The notes under the pieces were generated by a model. The model was not told the origin of the DNA, did no database searches, and was given only the letters and a program-made list of their open reading frames with translations. A stretch of 64,000 bases of DNA. Source: UBA7703 sp034926785 (GTDB taxonomy: Bacteria; Bacillota; Clostridia; Christensenellales; CAG-138). Position numbers and translations under genes: made by a program. The stretch is taken from positions 1 through 64,000 of the forward strand of contig JAYFQU010000020.1 of NCBI GenBank assembly GCA_034926785.1. Direction: 5' to 3'. Below, piece by piece: positions 15,291 to 24,670 of the stretch; positions within the stretch are counted from its first letter, which is position 1; each line of letters opens with the position of its first letter.

Positions 15291-16799
15291 ATGGAACGAT
15301 TGCAGAGCGGGCAGTTAAAACGATGGATTTATCCCCTTTGTTTGCTGTTTTCGGCTGTCTTTCTTCTTCTGTGTACCAAGAGCTCGCCGCTGTTTCCGCT
15401 CAACGATTGGGTGGATTCCAATATCTATTTCACCATCGGCAAGGGAATGATGCACGGGAAGGTACCATACCTTAACCTGTACGATCAAAAAGGGCCGGTG
15501 GCGTTTCTGCTCTTTGGCTTGGCTTCGCTGGTTTCCGGCGGTTCGTTTTTTGGCGTTTATCTGCTGGAGACCATTGCGTTTTCCTTTACGCTCTATGCGG
15601 CGTATCGCACCGTTTCGCTCTATAGCGAGCGGTATGCGATTCTTGCGTTGCCGGTGCTCTCCGCCTGCATTCTTGGCAGCATGAGCTTCTCCCACGGCGG
15701 AAGCCTGGAAGAACTGTTGATGCCGCTCTTTGCTTGGTCGCTTTACGAGTCCTTACGCTATTTTAAGACGGAATATCCTGCGCCGGTTTCCCTGCGCATG
15801 ATTGCCGTTCACGCGCTGTTTGCGGGGATGATACTCTTTGCAAAATTTACGCTGCTGGCGTTTTATATCGCTTGGATGGGGGTTATCGCAATCTCCATGC
15901 TGGTTCAAAAGCAGTATAAGCGCGCAATCACCGCGAGTCTTCTGTTCCTTGGGATCATGTTTTCTGCCGGTATTCCGTGGGTGATTTATTTTGCCGCGAC
16001 CGGGGGGCTCGAGAGCTTCCTTCATTACTATTTTTATCAGAATATCTTTGGATATTCCTATCTGGCAGACCCCGTGCTGCCCAATATGATAATCGCCATC
16101 GTGCGCAGCGTTGGCGCCTTCTTCTATCGCAACCCACAGATTTCTCTGCTGCTCGTCCTTGGCATAATCTGGCTTATCGCGCGCAAGCGTGATGAAGTCA
16201 AGCCGATTGAAAAGATCAACCTCGTGCTGCTCTTTGGCCTCTTTGCCTGCGGCGTCTACATGGGCGGGCAGGGGTATCGCTATTACGGGCTGGTACTTAC
16301 GCCGTTTATGGCGCTTGGGCTCGTGCCGATTGCGCGGTTGCTGGAGGGTAAAGCCGGCCGGCGGCCGGGAAAGCCCTTTATCCGCTCTGCGCTCTTTGGC
16401 GCGCTGTCGATCGCTATGCTTGCGTTCGCGCTCCTCACCTCGGATAATCGCTACATGCTCTCCATCAAGCGTGCGGACACGCCGCAGGCGAGTTTTGCCA
16501 GGATCATGCGCGAGACGAAGACCGAGGAAGAAATCTCGCTGTTCTGTTATGGGTTCCCGGACGCGGGCTTCTACCTCGCGGCGGATGTGATCCCGCAGTA
16601 TCGCTTTTTTGCAACCGCGAACGTTGGCCTGCCCGAGATGGGGCAGGAGCAGGCCCGCTATGTTGCCGAGCGGGGCGCGGAGTTTATCGTTACTCGAAAC
16701 CGGGACGAAGCGCCCGATGGATATAACCTGATTCAGACACAAACATTCTGGAGTGAAGACTACGATGATACATTTAGACTCTACCAGCGCGCGAACTGA
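15291..16799 (+). CDS. polytopic membrane protein, GT-C glycosyltransferase-like
   Basis: 502 residues with about ten to eleven hydrophobic helices. Near the N-terminus, after the first helix, is WVDSNIYFTIGKGMMHGKVPYLNLYDQKGPVAFLL: the acidic residue in the first external loop and the YxNLYDQKGP motif are typical of the ArnT/PMT-like GT-C fold, which transfers sugars from polyprenyl-phosphate donors on the outer face of the membrane. A C-terminal soluble part (~400-502) follows. Acceptor and sugar unknown. The stop overlaps the next gene by 35 bases, so the LRR lipoprotein is made from the same transcript; it may be the acceptor or a partner, which is speculation. Confidence 0.8.
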   Translation: MERLQSGQLKRWIYPLCLLFSAVFLLLCTKSSPLFPLNDWVDSNIYFTIGKGMMHGKVPYLNLYDQKGPVAFLLFGLASLVSGGSFFGVYLLETIAFSFTLYAAYRTVSLYSERYAILALPVLSACILGSMSFSHGGSLEELLMPLFAWSLYESLRYFKTEYPAPVSLRMIAVHALFAGMILFAKFTLLAFYIAWMGVIAISMLVQKQYKRAITASLLFLGIMFSAGIPWVIYFAATGGLESFLHYYFYQNIFGYSYLADPVLPNMIIAIVRSVGAFFYRNPQISLLLVLGIIWLIARKRDEVKPIEKINLVLLFGLFACGVYMGGQGYRYYGLVLTPFMALGLVPIARLLEGKAGRRPGKPFIRSALFGALSIAMLAFALLTSDNRYMLSIKRADTPQASFARIMRETKTEEEISLFCYGFPDAGFYLAADVIPQYRFFATANVGLPEMGQEQARYVAERGAEFIVTRNRDEAPDGYNLIQTQTFWSEDYDDTFRLYQRAN

Positions 16800-18555
16800 G
16801 CGCGCAGCAACCTTGGTCCGCATCCGCCGCGCGTTTATCGCGCTGCTCATCCTTACGCTCTCGCTTGGGCTTCTTGGCTGCGGATTGTTTAAGGATCGAT
16901 CCCTGACGGAAGTGACGATCGATGACGCGGCGCAGATTGATACAAACGATCTTCTGAAATATGAAAATCTGCAGCAGCTGGATGTGCGTAACGCCGTCAT
17001 CACGGCGGATGAATATCGCGCGCTGCAAAGCGCCCTGCCAAACTGCCGAATCCTCTGGAGCGTTCCGATTGCGGATCAGCGCTTTGATAATCAGCTAACC
17101 GAGCTGGTGCTACCCGCCGCAACGGACGCCGCCGCTCTCGATTTACTGCAGTATTTTCCGCTTCTGAGTTCTGTCGATGCGCGCGCCTGCACCTGTTACG
17201 ACGCACTGATGAGCAAGAGCCTGGAGCTTTCCGATGTTTCTTTTCTCTGGCAGGTTACAATTGGCGGGCAGACGCTGCTCAACACGGATACTGCGCTTGA
17301 TCTCTCCGGCAAGACCGTCAGCGGGGATGAGCTCATGGCAGCGATCGGATATCTGCCAGGGTTGACCAATGTGAATCTCACCGGCACCGGACTGACCGAC
17401 GAGGAAGGCACCGCTCTGGAGGCTCGCTATCCCAACATCGCTTTTTTGCGCACGCTGGATCTCTACGGTGTTGAGGTAAGCACGGACGCAACCGAGCTTG
17501 ATCTCTCGACGGCGAGCATCACCGACGACACCCAGCTTGTCGATAAGCTTGCGCCGCTCAAAAAGCTCGCGAGCTGTAATTTGACAGGGCAAACGATCTC
17601 CTTTGAGACCATGGATGCGCTCAAGGAACGTTTCCCGCTCGTCGCGTTCTCGTTTTCGTTTGAGCTCTTTGGCCAGACGCTGACGCCGGAGACGACGGAG
17701 CTAAACCTGCAGGGTCAGACCTTTACGGCACCGGATGAGGTTTCCGAGGGACTTAAGCACCTGCCGAACCTGACGAAGTGTGATATGTGCGGTACAGGAC
17801 TGACCAGCGAACAGATGATTCAGCTGCAAGCGGAGTTCCCTGCTGTGAAATTTGTTTGGTATGTCCAGATTGGCGCGTGGCAGGTGCGCACGGATATTGA
17901 GTCGTTCTCCACCGAAAACCGCAAGACCTTCCCCAACGGCGCGGGCACCTACATCGCCAGCGCGGGCAATTCGGAATTGGTGGATGCGGATCTTACGGCG
18001 TTTCAGTATTGTAACGATCTGGTCTATCTGGATCTGGACGGCAATAAGATTACCGACCTGTCGTTCCTGAAGAACCTGCCGAAACTCCGCCTGCTCAGCC
18101 TGGGAAATAACAAGATTACGGATATCTCCGCGATCTCTTCCCTGACCGATCTGGAGTTTCTGGAGATCTTCATCAACTATATTACGGATTTGAATCCGTT
18201 GGTTGGCCTGCCGAAGCTCACGAGCCTGAATTGCAGCCGAATTGCCGTTGCGGACATTACACCGCTGCTGGGAATGAAGCAGCTTAAGAAACTTTGGGTC
18301 ATGAACAACAAACTCGATAAGGAGACGGTTGCGAAGCTGACGGAGGCTTTGCCGGACTGCACCATCGCGTCCCGCGGAACGAAGGCCACCGCCGGCGGTT
18401 GGCGGGAAGAGGATATCTATTATGAGTTTGCGGTCAAAGCGGGGCTGATTGAGCCGACGCCCGCACCGGAAGCTACGCCGGAGCCCTCCGTCTCACCCGA
18501 TGCCTCCGCTTCTCCGGAGGCCGCGGCGACGCCCGCCCCAACACCCGCGGGTTAA
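16765..18555 (+). CDS. leucine-rich-repeat surface lipoprotein
   Basis: 596 residues. A hydrophobic signal (FIALLILTLSLGLLGC) ends in a lipobox with Cys near residue 37. The ectodomain contains degenerate repeats (about 70-380; recurrent TELDLS, TDEEGTALEARYPNI segments) followed by three or four canonical LRRs (DLVYLDLDGNKITDLSFLKNL, LRLLSLGNNKITDI, LEFLEIFINYITDLNPL). The C-terminal ~40 residues are Pro/Ala/Thr-rich, a likely wall-spanning spacer. LRR lipoproteins usually bind proteins or glycans. I take the ATG at 16765 (GGAG about ten bases upstream); the GTG at 16753 overlaps that site. The 35-base overlap with the upstream gene suggests translational coupling. An R1 element follows at its terminator. 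Confidence 0.85.
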   Translation: MIHLDSTSARTERAATLVRIRRAFIALLILTLSLGLLGCGLFKDRSLTEVTIDDAAQIDTNDLLKYENLQQLDVRNAVITADEYRALQSALPNCRILWSVPIADQRFDNQLTELVLPAATDAAALDLLQYFPLLSSVDARACTCYDALMSKSLELSDVSFLWQVTIGGQTLLNTDTALDLSGKTVSGDELMAAIGYLPGLTNVNLTGTGLTDEEGTALEARYPNIAFLRTLDLYGVEVSTDATELDLSTASITDDTQLVDKLAPLKKLASCNLTGQTISFETMDALKERFPLVAFSFSFELFGQTLTPETTELNLQGQTFTAPDEVSEGLKHLPNLTKCDMCGTGLTSEQMIQLQAEFPAVKFVWYVQIGAWQVRTDIESFSTENRKTFPNGAGTYIASAGNSELVDADLTAFQYCNDLVYLDLDGNKITDLSFLKNLPKLRLLSLGNNKITDISAISSLTDLEFLEIFINYITDLNPLVGLPKLTSLNCSRIAVADITPLLGMKQLKKLWVMNNKLDKETVAKLTEALPDCTIASRGTKATAGGWREEDIYYEFAVKAGLIEPTPAPEATPEPSVSPDASASPEAAATPAPTPAG

Positions 18556-18586
18556 GCCCGGACACCACGACATCCAGACCCCTTCA

Positions 18587-18812
18587 GGGGCTTGTCCTTC
18601 ACAGGACAGGCCCTCAGCCCATCGACAAAGTCCTGCGGACTCTGCTGATGGGTTTTACTTTGGGTTAAAATGACGCGAATCGCGCCATTTTTTCACAAAT
18701 TCGGCGAATGAATCGCCAAATTTGAAGGAACATGGGGGATTTTCGAAATCCCCCAAACCCCCTACTGGGTTTGTTGATGCTCTGGGGGCTTGTCCTTCAC
18801 AGGACAGGCCCT
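18587..18812. repeat. R1 element copy B between duplicated terminator hairpins
   Basis: A 28-nt stem-loop beginning GGGGCTTGTCCTTC stands at 18587-18614 and again, identical, at 18785-18812. Only the right copy is followed by a T-run (CTTTTTCTT), so on the plus strand the element lies between hairpin and U-tract of the LRR gene terminator. The 170-bp body is the same family as copy A in opposite orientation, beginning CAGCCCATCGACAAAG and ending GATGCTCTG. Confidence 0.92.
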
Positions 18813-18816
18813 TTTT

Positions 18817-18874
18817 CTTAGTCTACCGCTCTACCCCAACTATTGACGGAGAGCCCAACTATTGACGGAGAGCC
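18817..18874. repeat. 39-bp shared block with tandem 19-bp CTATT doublet
   Basis: CAACTATTGACGGAGAGCC occurs twice in tandem with a 19-base period (18837-18855, 18856-18874). The 20 bases before it (CTTAGTCTACCGCTCTACCC) together with the first unit recur at 63012-63050 with a few changes. No gene lies in it. It resembles an insertion-sequence end with multiple transposase-binding repeats. Confidence 0.6.
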
Positions 18875-18889
18875 GAGAAAACGGGCAGC

Positions 18890-18920
18890 AAAAAGGGCTT
18901 GCCTTGCGGGCAAACCCTTT
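18890..18920 (-). terminator. intrinsic terminator of the 18936 surface protein gene
   Basis: Minus strand AAGGG-TTTGCC / GGCAAG-CCCTT stem with a short loop, followed by TTTTT. Confidence 0.85.
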
Positions 18921-18935
18921 ACGGTTGAGATTGGC

Positions 18936-21011
18936 TTATCGGCGGCGACGGCGAGGCGTGTTGTGAATCTGCATGATCAGCAGCACAATGCCGAAGAGAA
19001 GAACGATTCCGCCGCAGATGTAAACCCAAGAGTAGGTTCCGGTCGTGACAGGCTCCAGCATGGCATCCACCTTGGATTTTTCAAAGAATCGCGTGGTGCC
19101 TGTTTGCTGAATGGATGCGTCGGTATAGTTTCCATCTCCCGCGCGCGTTACGGTCAGTGAATACGGCTCGCCTTCCAGCGCGGTTACCGTGATGGTGTAT
19201 TTGTCGTTGACCGTGCCGCCTTCCGGTGACATCTTGCAGCCAACCAGCGCAAACTCCAGTCCGCCCGTTCCGCTCCCGCCGGAGAGATTGATGTCAAACG
19301 AATCGCCGGAGAACACGCTGTTGTTCCAGCCGTTGACGGCGAGGGTGTTCTGCGCAATTCCACTGGTTTTGCCGGAGAAGGTAATGGGGGCTGCGGCCTC
19401 ATAGGTCGCATCGCCCGATTTACTGACGTCGATGGAATAGTCCTTGCCCGCCAGCGGATAAACGGATATGATGTAGACGTTGGTTTCCCCGTTCTTCAGC
19501 CGGGCCGAGCAGCCGTCGCTGGTGGTTAACGTGGGGGTTCCGGTTCCGCTGCCGCCGCCGACGGTGATCTCGAAGGCGCTGCCTGCCGGTGCGTTTTCAA
19601 GCCAGTTTTCAACCTGAAGCTTGGCTTGAACCCCCTTGCCGGATTGACCGTGATAGGTCCGCGTTTTTTCGGATTCATAGGTGGCTGTTTCGGACATCAC
19701 CGCGCTGAGCGAGTAACCGCCCGCCGAGGTAACCGTGACCGAATACTTGGTATCCGCCGTGCCCGTTGCGGGAGAGACGGTGCAACCGCTGGCAACGAAG
19801 GTGATGTTTGCGCCCGCCGCGCCACCCGTGATGCTGATGGGGAAGGTATCGTTGCAGTTTTTGGTATCCGACCAGCCGGAGACGGAGAGCGTTCGCGCTC
19901 TGGATTTTTCCGAGATGCCGCTGACCGATGCGGAAACGCTGTTATAGCCGTAATTGCCTGCGCGAGTCGCCGTCAGCGCATAGGGGCCAACCGCGTCCAC
20001 GGTGACCTCGAATTCTTCGGGGGATATCTTGGCGACGGTGCAGCCGACCGCGGCGGTTTGAATCTGCTCGCTTGTGCTGCCGCCATAGATGCGCGCGGTG
20101 AAGGTTTCTCCGCTCTTTGCATCGTCCACCCAGCCTTCGATATGCATCGGCGCTTGATTGGATTTGCTGGAGCAGCCGCTCAAACGCGCGGAGTAGGCGC
20201 TGTTATAGTTCTCGTTTCCGTCCATCATGGCGGTTAGCTCATATGCGCCAACGCGCGTGACGGTGACCTCAAACTCCGTGTCAACCGTCCCAACCGCAGG
20301 GGAAACCGTGCATCCGTCGGTCTGGAAGGAGATCGGACCGTTAATCGTGCCGCCGGAGACGTGAATCTTGAAATGATCGTAATAACCGTCCCCGCGACCC
20401 CAACCGTCTATGTTCAGCGCCATCTGATCCGCCCGTCCGGCTACGCCTGTGCGCGTGTCGCGGTTCAGATCGGAGGTTCCGCCGCCCATTGCGGTGAGGG
20501 AATAGGCTCCCGAACCGATCACGGTGACGGTATAGGAATCCGCGCCTGTTCCGCTCTCGGGAAACACGGTGCAGTTCTGCGCGCTAAACTGAACTTGCTC
20601 TGTTGCGGAAACGCCGTTGAGCGAGACCTCGAAGCTCTCACCGCAATTTTTTGCCCCCTGCCAGGCATTGATGGAAAGCGCGTTGGCTCCCCGGAGCGCA
20701 AACTCGGATCCTCCGGCGGCCGGCGCATCCACCGCGGGCTGGAACCGGACAATGCTTTCCGCCGGCGCTTCGGCGGCGGGCGCGGGCGCCTGCTCCTCTG
20801 CAACGCGAAAAGACTGCAACAGGGTTTTGGTTGCAGCGCTGGCGGGCTTATAGGCAAAGATTACCGCTAGTCCAAAAAATAGAATGAATGCGACGAGTGC
20901 ATATACCCTGCGCTTGGCGCGTTTTCTCGCAGAACGAACAGACCGGTCGCGGTGCGCGGAGCGGCTGGGCGGAGCGCTATGATAAGATGTGTACCTACCC
21001 GTCTGTCCCAT
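18936..21011 (-). CDS. surface protein with six Ig-like/beta-sandwich repeats and C-terminal anchor
   Basis: 691 residues. Basic N-terminus (RSARKRAKRRVYALV) then a signal-anchor helix, an Ala/Pro linker, and six repeats of about 80-85 residues. Each begins with a Trp (AWQGAKN, GWGRGDG, GWVDDAK, GWSDTKN, NWLENAP, GWNNSVF) and continues with a G-x-x-F-x-I strand, a GG turn, a single Cys in (S)GC(T)VSP, and a Y-x-(V/I)-TVT...G-x-Y-x-LTA pair. A final helix (WVYICGGIVLLFGIVLLIM) and an RRRRR tail anchor it. No LPXTG. Role unknown; adhesion or wall-structural is a guess. The single Cys per repeat is unusual for an exposed protein. Start ATG 21011 follows GGGGGA by six bases. Confidence 0.85.
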   Translation of the reverse strand: MGQTGRYTSYHSAPPSRSAHRDRSVRSARKRAKRRVYALVAFILFFGLAVIFAYKPASAATKTLLQSFRVAEEQAPAPAAEAPAESIVRFQPAVDAPAAGGSEFALRGANALSINAWQGAKNCGESFEVSLNGVSATEQVQFSAQNCTVFPESGTGADSYTVTVIGSGAYSLTAMGGGTSDLNRDTRTGVAGRADQMALNIDGWGRGDGYYDHFKIHVSGGTINGPISFQTDGCTVSPAVGTVDTEFEVTVTRVGAYELTAMMDGNENYNSAYSARLSGCSSKSNQAPMHIEGWVDDAKSGETFTARIYGGSTSEQIQTAAVGCTVAKISPEEFEVTVDAVGPYALTATRAGNYGYNSVSASVSGISEKSRARTLSVSGWSDTKNCNDTFPISITGGAAGANITFVASGCTVSPATGTADTKYSVTVTSAGGYSLSAVMSETATYESEKTRTYHGQSGKGVQAKLQVENWLENAPAGSAFEITVGGGSGTGTPTLTTSDGCSARLKNGETNVYIISVYPLAGKDYSIDVSKSGDATYEAAAPITFSGKTSGIAQNTLAVNGWNNSVFSGDSFDINLSGGSGTGGLEFALVGCKMSPEGGTVNDKYTITVTALEGEPYSLTVTRAGDGNYTDASIQQTGTTRFFEKSKVDAMLEPVTTGTYSWVYICGGIVLLFGIVLLIMQIHNTPRRRRR

Positions 21012-21120
21012 TACATTTCCCCCGGTGATCCGCTGCAAACGACTGTCATGATGCTTTGTCCGGCAGCGTCCGTCATCTCGTAACAAAAGAGTTACGGTAT
21101 ATTCATGGAAATTTAATATT

Positions 21121-21149
21121 ATACTATCGTGTTGAGTATACAATGTCAA
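21121..21149 (-). promoter_or_regulatory. promoter of the 18936 surface protein gene
   Basis: Minus strand TTGACA (21144-21149), 17-base spacer, TAGTAT (21121-21126). It gives a leader of about 100 nt. Confidence 0.75.
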
Positions 21150-21411
21150 GGGAAATTTATCAAATTCTTGTATTATTTTGTAAAACTCAACACAACCTGT
21201 TGGGGTTGTCGGGCGGTGTTCACAAATTATTTTTTTCTGTTATTTTGATGGATTTTGCATAATAAATACGCCGTTTTGTTACGGGTGGGGAGAGGATATC
21301 ATTTTCGTCCCCGCTTTGGTATAATGTGTGATATTTCTGCAAGAAAATACATCGCTTTTCATGGCTTTTGTGGTCTGTCCAGATTTTTTGAAAGGAAATT
21401 TCAATTCGAAC

Positions 21412-22617
21412 ATGCTGCAGGTGCTGCCTCTGCAGGAGGCGAGAGAAAAATTGATTCAAACCGCGCGAAAAACCGAGGCGAAGACGCGACGGATTCCGCT
21501 CGCGGATGCGTTGGGGCGCGTATTTGCCGGCGGCGCGCCGGCGGATGCCGACCTGCCCTCCTTTCATCGCAGCGCGGTGGACGGCTATGCCGTCCGCGCT
21601 GCGGACACGTTTGGCGCCAGCCCCGCCATGCCCGCGCTGCTCAGGCACGCGGGTGAGGTTCGCATGGGCGAGCGAGCGGCGTTTTCGCTGGAGCCAGGGG
21701 AAGGCGCCGCTGTTTGGACGGGCGGTGAACTGCCCGGCGGCGCGGATGCGATGGTGATGCTCGAAGACGCCGAGCGGCTCCCGGATGGCACGATCGCTGT
21801 CGAAACGCCGAGCGCGCCGGGCAGGCATGTCGTATTTCGCGGCGACGACGTCAAGCAGGGAGAACCCCTCCTGCGGTCGGGAACGAGAATCGGCGCAAGG
21901 GAGATTGGGATTCTCTCCGCCTTCGGCCACACCGAAGTTTCGGTTTATGAGCGGCCAAGAGTGCTGATCCTGTCCACCGGGGACGAGCTCGTCGACCCCG
22001 CCGAAACGCCAAGGGATGGGCAGATTCGCGACGTCAACGGCGCGATGCTCGCCGCCGCGGCCACGGAAGCGGGGGCGGAGGCACGCTTTTTGGGGCGCGT
22101 GGCAGACGACGAGGATGCGCTTTTAGCTGCCATCCGGGGCGCAATGGACGAATGCGACCTTTTGCTGCTCTCTGGCGGCAGCTCCGCCGGGGCAAAAGAT
22201 GCGGCCGAGCGCTGCATCGTTAAACTCGGCGCTTTATTATTCCACGGGCTTGCGCTAAAGCCAGGCAAACCGACGCTCGCGGGGGAGATTGGCGGCAAGC
22301 TCGCCGTCTGCCTGCCGGGGCATCCGGCAGCGGCCTATCTGGTGTTTCACGCGTTGGTGCGCCCGGTGATCGCCGCAATTTCGGGAACGATGCCGCGCGA
22401 AACGGCGATGGAGGCGCGCATCGCACAGGCGGTGCCCTCCAACCACGGGCGCGAGGAACTGCTGCTGGTGCGGCTGACCGAGGACGGGCTGGCCGAGCCG
22501 GTCGCCGCGAAATCGGGGCTTGTCCTGCCGCTCACCCGTGCGGACGGATATGTGACCATTCCGCGTGAGGCGGAGGGGCTGGTCAAGGACGCGCGGGTAC
22601 GCGTGATTTTGTTTTAG
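21412..22617 (+). CDS. moeA: molybdopterin molybdenumtransferase
   Basis: 401 residues. MoeA inserts molybdate into adenylylated molybdopterin. Domain order is normal: N-terminal SFHRSAVDGYAVRA and ADAMVMLED, the RGDDVKQGEPLL segment, the MogA-like domain with LILSTGDELVDP and LLSGGSSAGAKD, and GLALKPGKPTLAGEIGGKLAVCLPGHPAAAYLVF, ending with domain IV. The start is uncertain: ATG 21412 gives the normal family N-terminus (LQVLPLQEAREKL), with AAAGGAAA 14 bases upstream; ATG 21361 would add 17 residues. First gene of the Mo cofactor locus. TATAAT at 21320-21325 is the likely -10, with no good -35. Confidence 0.93.
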   Translation: MLQVLPLQEAREKLIQTARKTEAKTRRIPLADALGRVFAGGAPADADLPSFHRSAVDGYAVRAADTFGASPAMPALLRHAGEVRMGERAAFSLEPGEGAAVWTGGELPGGADAMVMLEDAERLPDGTIAVETPSAPGRHVVFRGDDVKQGEPLLRSGTRIGAREIGILSAFGHTEVSVYERPRVLILSTGDELVDPAETPRDGQIRDVNGAMLAAAATEAGAEARFLGRVADDEDALLAAIRGAMDECDLLLLSGGSSAGAKDAAERCIVKLGALLFHGLALKPGKPTLAGEIGGKLAVCLPGHPAAAYLVFHALVRPVIAAISGTMPRETAMEARIAQAVPSNHGREELLLVRLTEDGLAEPVAAKSGLVLPLTRADGYVTIPREAEGLVKDARVRVILF

Positions 22618-22656
22618 AGGATGCGCGCAAATGCGCTGAGCAGATGGAGAACGATC

Positions 22657-24588
22657 ATGGAGAAGTATGAATACCTGACCAATACGCCGCTGAGTGAGGC
22701 ACTGGGCGCCTACCTGGCGTTTCTGGAGCAACGTGGCATCGGATACCGTACGGAGACCATCCGCACGACGAATTCCCTCGGACGGATGAGCGCGCGCGCC
22801 GTTTACGCGCGGCTCTCGAGTCCGCATTACACCGCCTGCGCGATGGACGGCATCGCGATCTCCGCCAAGCGGACCTTTGGCGCGACGGAAACGACGCCTG
22901 TTTTGCTCCGCGCCGGCGCGTTTGTCCGCGTGGATACGGGAGATCCGCTGCCAAACGATTGCGACGCGGTGGTCATGATTGAGGACTGTGTGGAGGATGA
23001 GACGGGCGTGACGCTGCGTCAGTCTGCCGCGCCCTGGCAGCATGTACGCCAGATTGGCGAGGATCTTTCCGCCGGGGATATGATTTTGCCGTCGTTTACG
23101 GAGATTGAACCCGCAATGATCGGCGCGATGCTCGCGGGCGGCGTTGCCGCGCTGGAGGCCGTCGCCATGCCGCGCGTCGGGATGATCCCGACCGGGGATG
23201 AGATAGTGCCGCCGAGCGACAACCCCGGGAAGGGCGAGGTGATGGAGTTTAACTCCGCCATCTTCTCCGCGATGCTTTGCCGCTGGGGAGCACAAGGGGC
23301 CGTCTATCCCGTTGTGCCGGACGATCCGGCGCAAATTCGCGCCGCGCTGAAGCAGGCCGTAGAGGAATGCGATATGGTACTGCTCTGCGCAGGAACCTCC
23401 GCCGGGCGGGACGACACGACGGCGGCGGCCATCCGCGCGCTGGGCGAGGTTTGCCTCCACGGCATCGCCATTCGCCCCGGCAAGCCCGCCGTGCTTGGCG
23501 CAGTCGGGAGCAAACCCGTGGTCGGGATCCCCGGCTACCCGGTCTCCGGCATCATTGTGCTGGAGGAGCTGGTGAAACCCGTCATCGACCGCCTGCTCAT
23601 GCGGGAGCGAACCCTGCCGGAGTCCGTCTGCGTCAAGATGGGGCGGCGAATGGTCAGTTCGCTGAAGTATCGGGAGTTTGTCCGCGCAACGCTCGGATTC
23701 GGCGCGGACGGCGGGCTTTCCGCCGTGCCGCTCAACGCGGGCGCGGGCGTGGTTACGTCGTTCACGAAGGCGGACTGCCTCATTGATATTCCCCAAAACT
23801 GCGAAGGTTATGAGGCGGGGGAACGCGCGCATGTGCGCCTCCTCAAACCCATCGACCGCATTGCGCGGACGGTGCGTATTCTCGGCAGCCATGACCCGCT
23901 CATCGACGAAGCGGCGGACGAGCTCCGCAGGCTGGATATCCGTTCCTATGTCAGCAGCGCGCACGTCGGCAGCATGGGGGCGATCCTCGCCGTCGGCAGA
24001 GGAGAGGCGCAACTGGGCGGCATACACCTGCTGGACGAACGGGACGGAAGCTATAACACCTCCTACGTGGAACGGTATCTGCCAAGCGGCGGTGCGGCGC
24101 TCGTGGAGTGCGTCCGCCGCATGCAGGGGTTTCTCGTCGCAAAGGGGAATCCGCTGGGAATCCTCGCCGTACGCGACCTGACCAAGGGGGGCGTACGCTT
24201 TGCCAACAGACAGAAGGGCGCGGGCACGCGCGTGCTGCTGGATTATCTGCTCAGGCAGAACGGCGTTTCCGGGGCGGAGATTGCGGGATACGAGCGCGAG
24301 GAGATGACGCACACCGCCGTTGCGGCGCAGATTGCTGCGGGCAGCGCGGATTGCGGCCTTGGCATTCTGGCCGCCGCGCGGATGTATGACCTCGATTTTG
24401 TGCCCGTCTGCGAAGAGACCTACGACCTGCTCGTTTCGCTCCCCGCGATGAACAGCCCGCAGGTGCGCGCGTTCCTGCGCGTGATCGCCAGCGACGCCTT
24501 TTTGAGCAGACTCGACGCCCTGGGCGGATACCGCTTTGACAAACCGGGCAGAATCAAGCGGATCTGGCCGGAACTGCAGACGGAGTAA
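22657..24588 (+). CDS. MoeA-type protein fused to a periplasmic-binding-like domain
   Basis: 643 residues. Residues ~1-415 are MoeA-like: YTACAMDGIAISA, NDCDAVVMIEDC, QIGEDLSAGDMIL, IPTGDEIVPP, LLCAGTSAGRDDTT, IRPGKPAVLGAVGSKPVVGIPGYPVSG. Residues ~425-643 form a PBP-like domain (SHDPLIDEAADEL, GSMGAILAVGRGEAQLGGIHLLD, QKGAGTRVLLDYLL, MTHTAVAAQIAAGSADCGLG) of the kind found fused to HTH_1 or MoeA in molybdate-linked proteins. The PBP part probably senses a ligand such as molybdate or cofactor, which is inference. With moeA next door this gives two MoeA paralogues, as seen in organisms that handle both molybdenum and tungsten or two Mo forms. ATG 22657 is preceded by GGAGA. Confidence 0.9.
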   Translation: MEKYEYLTNTPLSEALGAYLAFLEQRGIGYRTETIRTTNSLGRMSARAVYARLSSPHYTACAMDGIAISAKRTFGATETTPVLLRAGAFVRVDTGDPLPNDCDAVVMIEDCVEDETGVTLRQSAAPWQHVRQIGEDLSAGDMILPSFTEIEPAMIGAMLAGGVAALEAVAMPRVGMIPTGDEIVPPSDNPGKGEVMEFNSAIFSAMLCRWGAQGAVYPVVPDDPAQIRAALKQAVEECDMVLLCAGTSAGRDDTTAAAIRALGEVCLHGIAIRPGKPAVLGAVGSKPVVGIPGYPVSGIIVLEELVKPVIDRLLMRERTLPESVCVKMGRRMVSSLKYREFVRATLGFGADGGLSAVPLNAGAGVVTSFTKADCLIDIPQNCEGYEAGERAHVRLLKPIDRIARTVRILGSHDPLIDEAADELRRLDIRSYVSSAHVGSMGAILAVGRGEAQLGGIHLLDERDGSYNTSYVERYLPSGGAALVECVRRMQGFLVAKGNPLGILAVRDLTKGGVRFANRQKGAGTRVLLDYLLRQNGVSGAEIAGYEREEMTHTAVAAQIAAGSADCGLGILAAARMYDLDFVPVCEETYDLLVSLPAMNSPQVRAFLRVIASDAFLSRLDALGGYRFDKPGRIKRIWPELQTE

Positions 24589-24670
24589 TATCCCGCCGGA
24601 GGAGTTCCGGCGGCGGCCCGAAGCGTTATTCTTTTGAAAATAATATATCTGTAAAACGGTCTGGATTTAC

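Noticed and set aside
18936..21149. Plus-strand open frames opposite the surface protein gene and several other GC-rich genes
   Set aside because: They are antisense shadows with no ribosome binding sites or recognisable domains; composition bias keeps the frames open.
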